This document shows, in pieces, positions 42,295 to 48,572 of a stretch of DNA of 64,000 bases. The stretch spans positions 1 to 64,000 of the IMG/VR virus record IMGVR_UViG_3300048587_000696; one strand, written 5' to 3'. The notes under the pieces were generated by a model. It was not told the origin of the DNA, made no database searches, and worked only from the letters and a program-made list of their open reading frames with translations. This DNA comes from a virus. The translations under genes were made by a program, and so were the position numbers. Position 1 is the stretch's first letter, and the number at the start of each line of letters is the position of its first letter.

Positions 42295-44374
42295 TAGTTC
42301 CCCCTCCTACACGAGTCACCACCGCGCCAATTGGCGGAGGCGTATCTTCGATCATCCGTTGCCGAATGGTATGGGCCCGCATCTGTTTGGCGGCGTAGAT
42401 GTAGGCCGCCCACAAGTCCTTCTTGTTCCCGCTCTGCTCCACGTCACCCTTCATGTAGAAGGTGCGGAAGTTCTTCGTCGGTTTCTGCTGCAGCGCGCGC
42501 AGCTGGTGCGCCAGGATCTTCGCCCCACCGAACCCCACGTCCAGCTTGACATCGAACGGGCGCTCCGACTCCGGGATATCCTTCGGCAGATACAGCAGCT
42601 TCTGCGTCATCTGACTCAACGTGAATTCGACCAGTCGGTCGTTCAGCTGGTCCGTCGGATAAATGGCGTCCAGCATCGGCCGGGCGCGTGGATCCGTCGC
42701 AAAGGCTTGCACCCGCTCGTCCGCATCCAGCGGGTCGTAGATGCGATACTCCTCCGGCGCCAGCAGTTCACGGTTCAGGTGAATCAACTCGTCGCGAACG
42801 CCTGACCCGCCGCCCCGCATGTCCAGACCAATGGCGCGACACAGCTTCCACGTGTCGGTCTCATATGGGTCGTGGTGGAACGCCAGGTTGTAGCGATCGG
42901 ACAGCTCCCAGATCTTCGCGGCCACGTCGGCGTGGCTGGTCATCCGGTGCTGCTCCGCCCAGACCACATTGCTCCAAGGCGTCTTGCCCAGCCCGGTGAT
43001 CGGGTTGAACTCACCCTCGGCGCAGGGGCCCACCCGCATCACGACCAGGGCCGAGAAGTCGCGGCTTCCTGGGGCGTAGTCCACCCCCAGCACGCAGGGG
43101 TCCGGACAGCTCCACATGACCGTCGGGGCATAATGGATCTCCGTGTCCGGGTACTTCTTCGCCCACTCCGGTCCGCAGTCTTCTCGGGAGATCGCGTACC
43201 GCGCTCCCTTGCACGCGGCCGCGTCGACCACAAAGTGCGGGTACACATCTCCCGTCGAGGTGTCGACCACATTGCGCTGCTCCGACAGCCAGATCGCTTC
43301 CGGGGTCTCACCGGACAGGAGCTTATCTTCCACGTTCCGATTGATCGGGTACGTGCTGATGATCTCCATCGGCCGGGCTTCCATCCGCATCCGACCCTTC
43401 GTCCCGCGCCGCGTGAACGGAATACCACGGGGATCCCGACGGAATCGGCGCGTCTTGTCCGGCCACGTGACCTCGAGCTTCCGCCCGTCACGGGTCAAGA
43501 CATGGCGCCGCACCAGCGTGTCGGTGTAGTCAAACGACACGTACATCGTCTGCAGCAGGCCCTTCTTGTTCAGTGCATCGAACGCTTCGATGTCCCCGGC
43601 GCGTCGCGCCTCGAGGGCCGACAGATCCCGCGCCATCCCGTCGTACGCCGCGGTCGCGGTGCGCTGGAAGTCCCGCCAGCCGTAGTCGATCGTCGTGGTG
43701 TAGAACACGCAATTGCTCGCCGCATTCTCGCCACCCGTCTTGAAGTCCCCCAGCACGTTCAGGAAGCTCAGCGCCACCTTGTCCATCAGCTCGAAGTCCG
43801 TGAAGTTCGCTTCGTCGATGTACAAGTCGTGCCCACGGATGCCGCGAATCTTCTCCGGGTCATTCGTCGGCACGGTCATCAGCGACGAGGCCGAGGTCAG
43901 ATCGATCTGCCAGAAGTTCTGCTGCCGCAGGATGATCTTCTCGTAGACCACACTTCGCCGGATGAACTCGAGCCCCGACTCCTGGTCGGCCCAGGCTCCC
44001 TGAATCCACTTCTCAGCGTCGTTGTACAGCAGCTGGCCGCCTCGGAACCCTCCTGCGGACAGGGTCACACCCTTGCGCTTTGGGAAGAACAATCCCCGGT
44101 ACACGGCCCCCAGCACGTCCACCACCGCGGACTTGGAGGTGCCTCGGCTGCACACAAACACCGTGCTCGGCGCGCTCAGGTGCATGGCGTACAGCATCAG
44201 CCGCTGGTGCGGGGGGATGAAGATGCCCGACAGCGAACGCAACGTGATATCGGGCCATTGGCGCCACCGGAGCAGCGGCTTGTAGATCACCTCAGCGGCG
44301 ATCTTCTCTTCAGCCGTCTGCGCCGTAGCCAGGATCTGGTCCAAGGGCCTCGTCCACGTGCTAATCGCGAGCAT
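42272..44374 (-). CDS. terL: terminase large subunit
   Basis: 700 residues from ATG 44374 (MLAISTWTRPLDQIL), overlapping the upstream gene by 14 bases. The motor has a Walker A CSRGTSKS (75-82) and Walker B DLYIDEAN (183-190, with the catalytic Glu). The C-terminal RNase H-like nuclease begins near residue 428 (VLGVDYAPGSRDFSALVV) with a later FHHDPYETD acidic site. It cuts and pumps DNA through the portal. Longer than typical TerL (about 450-600), with extra sequence between the motor and nuclease. Confidence 0.92.
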   Translation of the reverse strand: MLAISTWTRPLDQILATAQTAEEKIAAEVIYKPLLRWRQWPDITLRSLSGIFIPPHQRLMLYAMHLSAPSTVFVCSRGTSKSAVVDVLGAVYRGLFFPKRKGVTLSAGGFRGGQLLYNDAEKWIQGAWADQESGLEFIRRSVVYEKIILRQQNFWQIDLTSASSLMTVPTNDPEKIRGIRGHDLYIDEANFTDFELMDKVALSFLNVLGDFKTGGENAASNCVFYTTTIDYGWRDFQRTATAAYDGMARDLSALEARRAGDIEAFDALNKKGLLQTMYVSFDYTDTLVRRHVLTRDGRKLEVTWPDKTRRFRRDPRGIPFTRRGTKGRMRMEARPMEIISTYPINRNVEDKLLSGETPEAIWLSEQRNVVDTSTGDVYPHFVVDAAACKGARYAISREDCGPEWAKKYPDTEIHYAPTVMWSCPDPCVLGVDYAPGSRDFSALVVMRVGPCAEGEFNPITGLGKTPWSNVVWAEQHRMTSHADVAAKIWELSDRYNLAFHHDPYETDTWKLCRAIGLDMRGGGSGVRDELIHLNRELLAPEEYRIYDPLDADERVQAFATDPRARPMLDAIYPTDQLNDRLVEFTLSQMTQKLLYLPKDIPESERPFDVKLDVGFGGAKILAHQLRALQQKPTKNFRTFYMKGDVEQSGNKKDLWAAYIYAAKQMRAHTIRQRMIEDTPPPIGAVVTRVGGGTNGRRRFF

Positions 44375-45446
44375 CGTCCCCCTCGACCGCCTCCGGCTCC
44401 GCGGCCTCCGCGGCCTCCGCCTCGTCGTCCGTCTCAGGCGGCTCGTCATTAGGCACTTCCCGCAAGAAGCCCTTCTCGCCCAGCCAAGTCTCGATCTCCT
44501 CGACCTTCAGGCCCGCGTAATTCTTCGTCCCACACGTGGCACAGCTACAGGTGCGGCACCGGGTCAGCCCGAACAAGCCCACCTCGTCCAGCTGGTGCCC
44601 GCCCATGTTGTGGCGCGGACTCGGCGTGTGGTACATCTGGAAGAGCACCAGCAGCTCTTCCGCGAACCACCGCTCCCGCAGCTCGATTGGATGGGCCTCG
44701 TCCAGACGCCGCACCGCCTCGCCGATCGTGCCGCCCTCCTTGTCCTTCGCCTGCTTGGCCAGCTGGTCCGGGTGGATGTTCAACGCCTTTTCCAGCTCCA
44801 CGATCTGCTTGGTCAGCGCCTGCATTTGCAGCTCGGTGGCCTTGTCCTTGTCGTTCTTCGCCTGACGGAACCGCATGCGGTCCAGCATCAGGGTCAGATC
44901 CAGCAGCATGTCCAGCTTGGACTCGGACGCCACCGACCGCAGCTGCGGGAAGTCCTGCAGATAGGCTGCCTTCAACGACTCGCGCCGCTCGAGCTCCTTG
45001 GTCGTGAAGAACACGAGCGGGTCGTCCCCATAGGTCGCCTCGCCCGCGAGCTGCTTGCGGTACTCCACCGGCAGGTTCTTGTCGACCTTGGCCTTGTCCG
45101 CCCGGACCTTCGCGAGTTCCTTCTCGCGCTCTTTGCGCGCCTTCCGCTTTTCGTCCGTTGTGACCAGCGGCTGCATCTTGTTCAGGTCAAACCGACACGC
45201 CGATCGCACCCGACTGTTCAAGGTCGCCGTCGCCATCGTGGTCCACGGCGTCACACCGTCAGAGAGTTTGACCCCCCGCAGGCAGCAATCCAGGGCGTAC
45301 TTCGCCGCCGCCACCGGCTCATCCGTCTTGCGGATCTTGGCGAACCAGTCCGCGATCGCCAGGATCGCCGCGTTGTAGCGCTCCGGAGAAATGTCCGGGC
45401 CCACCTCATAGGTGGTCATGCTCGGCACCAGTACTGACTTAGCCAC
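44361..45446 (-). CDS. candidate terminase small subunit / packaging partner
   Basis: 361 residues, directly upstream of and overlapping the large terminase gene. Mostly helical with a strongly charged coiled-coil (about 95-130, EKRKARKEREKELAKVRADK), then a helical DLTLMLDRMRFRQAKNDKDK region. A Cys cluster RCRTCSCATCG (about 301-311) may bind zinc, and the tail is acidic. Small terminase is inferred from synteny; it is longer than usual, and the zinc cluster is not a standard feature. Confidence 0.55.
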   Translation of the reverse strand: MAKSVLVPSMTTYEVGPDISPERYNAAILAIADWFAKIRKTDEPVAAAKYALDCCLRGVKLSDGVTPWTTMATATLNSRVRSACRFDLNKMQPLVTTDEKRKARKEREKELAKVRADKAKVDKNLPVEYRKQLAGEATYGDDPLVFFTTKELERRESLKAAYLQDFPQLRSVASESKLDMLLDLTLMLDRMRFRQAKNDKDKATELQMQALTKQIVELEKALNIHPDQLAKQAKDKEGGTIGEAVRRLDEAHPIELRERWFAEELLVLFQMYHTPSPRHNMGGHQLDEVGLFGLTRCRTCSCATCGTKNYAGLKVEEIETWLGEKGFLREVPNDEPPETDDEAEAAEAAEPEAVEGDDARD

Positions 45447-45448
45447 GC

Positions 45449-45838
45449 TTACTCCCCCTCCACCCCGTCATCGTCGCGCTCCGCCACCCGCCGTGGGACC
45501 GCCACACGACCTCGGGTGTAGTTCATCACCAGGGCGAGTTCCCCAGGCGCGCGTTCGACGATTTCTTCCCCCACTTCCATGCGAGCATCCAGCGACTCCG
45601 TTGACGACAGCTTTTCTTTGCGCAAGAAGTCGATCATGCGGAACTTCACCGACTGGCGGATGAAAGCGTCCGGATTGTCCCGGGCCAGCCTGGGCTGGCA
45701 ATTCCACAAAGCGACCAGGCCCTCCTGGTACAAGTCCTCAACCAGGGCGTCGTTCGTCATCGCCAGCTTGCGCGCGATGGCGCGAATGACCGACTTGTAC
45801 TTCGGGTAGTACGTGGCTTCAAATTCTTCATTGGTCAT
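45449..45838 (-). CDS. sigma factor region 2 protein (half of a split sigma)
   Basis: 129 residues from ATG 45838 (MTNEEFEATYYPKYKSVIRA), with GGGGAG close upstream; an in-frame TTG at 45895 would add 19 residues. Residues 8-76 match sigma-70/ECF region 2: YYPKYKSVIRAIARKL, VEDLYQEGLVALWN (core-binding acidic helix) and FIRQSVKFRMIDFLRKEK (-10 recognition and melting). No region 4 follows; the rest is a short acidic tail. The missing region is encoded by the gene immediately upstream. Together they could direct RNA polymerase to the GTAAGGT promoters. Confidence 0.85.
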   Translation of the reverse strand: MTNEEFEATYYPKYKSVIRAIARKLAMTNDALVEDLYQEGLVALWNCQPRLARDNPDAFIRQSVKFRMIDFLRKEKLSSTESLDARMEVGEEIVERAPGELALVMNYTRGRVAVPRRVAERDDDGVEGE

Positions 45839-45922
45839 CCGCTCCCCAGCCTTCTGCGCCTGTATTAGGTCGTGCGCATACCATTTCTGCCGCAATCCAG
45901 ACGATTCCGGTGGATTAAGTGG

Positions 45923-46189
45923 TCAATCGGAGTGCAATGCGGCCAGTTTACGAAGCGCCGCAGCACTGATGTAGCGAATGGCGGCTTCTGAGAGGGGCTT
46001 GCCGCGGAATCGCGAGCCCACGTACCAGCCGACCGAGGCATACGTCGGAGGCCAGCGCTGGTCAGGCCACGGCCAATCGGTCGGGCGGTAGATGCCATAG
46101 ACCAGCTCGAGGACCAGGCGATGCTCCGGGCCCAGCTGCGCCAAGAGCTGCTCCACCGCCACCCGGTTCAACACGACGTCTTCCATCAC
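45923..46189 (-). CDS. sigma factor region 4 protein (other half of a split sigma)
   Basis: 88 residues, start overlapping the RuvC gene stop. VEQLLAQLGPEHRLVLELVY (12-31) and YASVGWYVGSRFRGKPLSEA, then IRYISAAALRKL (71-82), give the sigma region 4 pattern: a first helix with LxxL.pE.RlVLeLvYG, then a helix-turn-helix with a recognition helix ending ALRKL. A 16-residue Trp/Pro-rich insert (33-48) lies before the HTH. Region 4 normally reads the -35 box and touches the beta flap. It is 5' of the region 2 gene, so this is not a simple frameshift of one sigma gene. Confidence 0.78.
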   Translation of the reverse strand: MMEDVVLNRVAVEQLLAQLGPEHRLVLELVYGIYRPTDWPWPDQRWPPTYASVGWYVGSRFRGKPLSEAAIRYISAAALRKLAALHSD

Positions 46190-46866
46190 GCAGCCTCCTC
46201 CGCCGTGGGGGCCTCGTGGCTGCGGTACAACACGTGCCAGGCCCAGTTCAGCGCGATCGCGTCTGCGTCATCGTCGTCGCTGAACTGCTTCTTGGTGTCG
46301 TTACCCTCAAAGCGCAGGCGAAGGCCGAAGGTCTTGTTGACCAGGGCCACCACGATCTTCTTGTTGTCTTCGTGAGAGCGGCCGCGCGTGGCCTTGATCG
46401 CCTTCTTGACCAGGTGCGCAGCCACCGCGCACTCCTTCTCGATCTCCAGCCCATAGTGCGCGAAATGCGCCGCCTCGATCACCCCGACGTACCGTGTCAG
46501 GATGCCGAAGGTGTGACGCATGCGTCCCTGGTAGGGCGCCTCGTACACCACCACGTGCGGCGCCCACTGGTGGAACATCGCGAGCAGCCAACTCCGAAAC
46601 GCGTTCAGCCGCTCGCCGTGTCCCTTCCCCTCCTGGAGATACCGCCCGTAGGCGACCAAGTGTCCGTCGTCAAACACCGCCCAGCCACACGCCTTGGAGC
46701 TCGAGTCCAGTGACAGCACCCGCTCGGCGATTCCGACCCCCACGAACGCTGCCGTTGGAGCCGGGCGCTTCGACACTCGCTTCCGCTTCGCCTTGGCCCG
46801 TGGCGGCGTGGCCACCTCGGGGCGCAGTTTCAGCCGCTCCTTCTTGCCCTTACGCCGGGTCGGCAT
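46186..46866 (-). CDS. RuvC-like Holliday junction resolvase
   Basis: 226 residues with a basic N-terminal extension (1-45). The RNase H-fold core has VLSLDSSSKACGWAVF (Asp54), VVVYEAPYQG (Glu109) and SDDDDADAIAL (Asp199/Asp202 area), the acidic tetrad of RuvC-type nucleases. Phage versions resolve branched DNA before or during packaging, which fits its place upstream of terminase in the same transcription unit. The Lys/Arg-rich leader may bind DNA. Confidence 0.85.
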   Translation of the reverse strand: MPTRRKGKKERLKLRPEVATPPRAKAKRKRVSKRPAPTAAFVGVGIAERVLSLDSSSKACGWAVFDDGHLVAYGRYLQEGKGHGERLNAFRSWLLAMFHQWAPHVVVYEAPYQGRMRHTFGILTRYVGVIEAAHFAHYGLEIEKECAVAAHLVKKAIKATRGRSHEDNKKIVVALVNKTFGLRLRFEGNDTKKQFSDDDDADAIALNWAWHVLYRSHEAPTAEEAA

Positions 46867-46896
46867 TCCGGCTCGACGCGACGAGGACAGGGATAC

Positions 46897-47415
46897 TCAA
46901 CTGAGCAGCACCACGCGCGGGGCGGGCAGGGACTTCTCTGCCAGGACCAGCAGCCCATCGAGGCGCGTCTGCATGTCGTCCAGCGACGTTTCCGCCTGCT
47001 GCCGGGTCTCCGGCGGGACCGTGCCGAGGTGCAGCTCCAGGTCGAGACTGGTGCGCATCTGCAGCTGCTCGCGACGGATGTTGGAGTAGGTCTCCAGCCG
47101 CGCCAAATGCGCGTGGAAGCGCTCGATTGCGGTGTCGATATCGCTCGCGCCGGTGCGCTCCGTCAGCAGCGTTTCCAGCGCCGCGCGCTGGGTCCCGAGC
47201 TGTGTGACCGACGCGGCCAGCTGGGTCCGCTGCTCCTCCGTGACGTCCGGGTTTGCCGCCGTCGATGCCTGATAGGCCGAGACCTGCGCGTACTTCCCGC
47301 TCATCTGCTCGTACAGGTCCACGAGGGCCTTGAGTTCCTCGACCCGCGCGATGTATTGCTGCAGCCTCATGTAAGTCAGCTCCGACGTCTCAATGTGTGT
47401 AAGCACCCCGCCCAT
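46897..47415 (-). CDS. coiled-coil protein opening the packaging operon
   Basis: 172 residues from ATG 47415 (MGGVLTHIETSELTYMRLQQ); in-frame starts at 47478 or 47490 are possible, but codons before about 47440 have AT-rich third positions, and predicted initiation from promoter copy 8 lies near 47475. Almost fully helical with long heptad stretches (YIARVEELKALVDLYEQMSG, AALETLLTERTGASD). No enzyme motif. Function unknown. Confidence 0.62.
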   Translation of the reverse strand: MGGVLTHIETSELTYMRLQQYIARVEELKALVDLYEQMSGKYAQVSAYQASTAANPDVTEEQRTQLAASVTQLGTQRAALETLLTERTGASDIDTAIERFHAHLARLETYSNIRREQLQMRTSLDLELHLGTVPPETRQQAETSLDDMQTRLDGLLVLAEKSLPAPRVVLLS

Positions 47416-47439
47416 GGTGCGGGCGAGATTCTTCGGGGT

Positions 47440-47457
47440 GGGGGGCCGAAGCCCCCC
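47440..47457 (-). promoter_or_regulatory. UUCG-tetraloop hairpin in the packaging operon leader
   Basis: On the minus strand a 7-base stem GGGGGGC/GCCCCCC closes a TTCG loop, the extra-stable cUUCGg type. It lies 25 bases before ATG 47415, so in the 5' leader if that start is right, or in the first codons if 47478 is used. It could shield the mRNA 5' end or pace translation. Confidence 0.5.
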
Positions 47458-47481
47458 TGGAGGACCACTTTTGCGCATTGG

Positions 47482-47507
47482 ATTGCCCACGTGAGTTGAG
47501 ACCTAGC
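47482..47507 (-). promoter_or_regulatory. phage promoter motif, weaker copy 8 (packaging/capsid operon)
   Basis: GCTAGGT at 47507-47501 (two differences from GTAAGGT) is followed with the standard 15-base gap by CAAT at 47485-47482 (one difference from GAAT). If active it drives RuvC, both sigma halves, terminase, portal and capsid, so the sigma genes would be under their own type of promoter. Confidence 0.45.
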
Positions 47508-47540
47508 AGGCCCATCCGTGCGGCCTGAGAGCGGACCGCC

Positions 47541-47984
47541 CTATTCGGGCGAGCCCTTGCGCTTCGTGGTCGTTCGCTTCTTCGTCGTCTTCGGCTTCGC
47601 GGCCTTGACCGCCTTCACCGCCGCCCGCGCCTTGGCCGGTGCCACCGTCACCTTGGCCTTGCTCTTGGGAGCGGCCTTCTTGGGTGTCGTCGACGCCTTG
47701 CGCGCACGCGCCCGCGTCTTCGTCACCCCGGCCTCCGCCACTTCGTCAGGCGCCGCGGGCACCTTGCCCCACGGCTCCTTGCCTTCGCCCGCAGGGGGCG
47801 GCGGCGGGGGCGGAGGCGTCGCAGGCCCCGGAACCACCGGCGGGTTCGGCACGGGATCCCCGGTGCCGGGGTTCGTCGCGCGATAGCGCTCGCGGAGCAG
47901 TTCGGCCTCCGACTTCGTGCGCGGCCGAAAGGTCAAATACAGCCCCACCCCTCCGATAACGATCAGCGCAAGTGCTTCAATCAT
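47541..47984 (-). CDS. membrane-anchored protein with histone H1-like tail
   Basis: 147 residues from ATG 47984, ATGA overlap with the upstream zinc ribbon. Residues 3-19 (EALALIVIGGVGLYLTF) are a transmembrane helix, 40-64 a Pro-rich linker with eight consecutive prolines, and 89-144 a Lys/Ala/Pro/Thr tail like eukaryotic H1 and bacterial AlgP/HctB tails (TPKKAAPKSKAKVTVAPAKA). The tail should bind DNA non-specifically. An anchor plus DNA-binding tail suggests tethering of DNA or another polyanion at the membrane. Confidence 0.75.
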   Translation of the reverse strand: MIEALALIVIGGVGLYLTFRPRTKSEAELLRERYRATNPGTGDPVPNPPVVPGPATPPPPPPPPAGEGKEPWGKVPAAPDEVAEAGVTKTRARARKASTTPKKAAPKSKAKVTVAPAKARAAVKAVKAAKPKTTKKRTTTKRKGSPE

Positions 47985-48175
47985 TCGACAAACTCCTCTT
48001 CGCCTTTCGGCGCCCGTAGTGACTTCTGTCGTCCAGCCCCGGCGCGCGCGTCCAGCACCGCGTCCGGCTCCCATCGTGCCCCGCAGTCGCCGCAGCGCAG
48101 CACCACCCAGCTGCCTCCCACGGGCACCGCATCCGTACTTCCGCAGAGGGGACAATCCTCGACCTGGGATTCCAC
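47981..48175 (-). CDS. zinc-ribbon protein
   Basis: 64 residues with CPLC (8-11) and CGDC (28-31) knuckles separated by a short beta hairpin (VPVGGSWVVLR), the four-Cys zinc ribbon layout. First gene of a two-gene unit with the H1-like membrane protein, downstream of promoter copy 5 with a leader of about 90 bases. Likely an adaptor or nucleic-acid binder. Confidence 0.7.
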   Translation of the reverse strand: MESQVEDCPLCGSTDAVPVGGSWVVLRCGDCGARWEPDAVLDARAGAGRQKSLRAPKGEEEFVE

Positions 48176-48271
48176 GCGTGCTCTCGTCAGTTAGCGCCTT
48201 GACGCGCGATGCGTCGTTAGCTACCTTTATTGTGGGTCATCCTAGCCCACACCGGCAGCGTATACAGCAAC

Positions 48272-48297
48272 ATTCCCCGACCTTCCCGAGACCTTAC
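48272..48297 (-). promoter_or_regulatory. phage promoter motif, copy 5
   Basis: GTAAGGT at 48297-48291, overlapping the TAA stop of gene 48294-48572; GAAT at 48275-48272 with standard spacing. It leads into a leader of about 90 bases before gene 47981-48175. The non-coding stretch 48176-48271 also holds short GTGGG/CCCAC and GACGC/GCGTC stems. Confidence 0.7.
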
Positions 48298-48572
48298 AAG
48301 TCGATGATCCGAAACTGGATGCCGCAATCCAGGCAGTGCAGCTCGCCCTCCCCGTCGTACGCCTCCTCGTCCAGCATGACATGCACGCTCAGGCAGGCCA
48401 GGCACACCGGAGTTTCCGCAGGAACGTAGATCAATTCGCTGACGTACTTGGTCTCATCGTACATCCGCCGCACCAGTCGTCGTTCCCACACCCGCGGGTC
48501 CTTCTCGGACCGGCGCCAGATCATGGTCTGGCGCGCCTCGCCTCCCTGCGGCCCGAACGGGCCGGGCGTCAT
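48294..48572 (-). CDS. small Cys-pair protein after DNA polymerase
   Basis: 92 residues from ATG 48572, ATGA overlap with the polymerase stop. Two pairs CLAC (about 60-63) and CLDC (83-86) suggest a zinc ribbon in the C-terminal half. The N-terminal half is basic (WRRSEKDPRVWERRLVRRMY). Coupled to the replication genes; role unknown. Confidence 0.65.
   Translation of the reverse strand: MTPGPFGPQGGEARQTMIWRRSEKDPRVWERRLVRRMYDETKYVSELIYVPAETPVCLACLSVHVMLDEEAYDGEGELHCLDCGIQFRIIDL

Noticed and set aside
48217-48273. 18-codon leader-like ORF (MLLYTLPVWARMTHNKGS) after the GTAAGGT motif
   Set aside because: Its ATG overlaps the predicted -10 box (48275-48272), so it would be upstream of or at the transcription start and is unlikely to be translated from that promoter.
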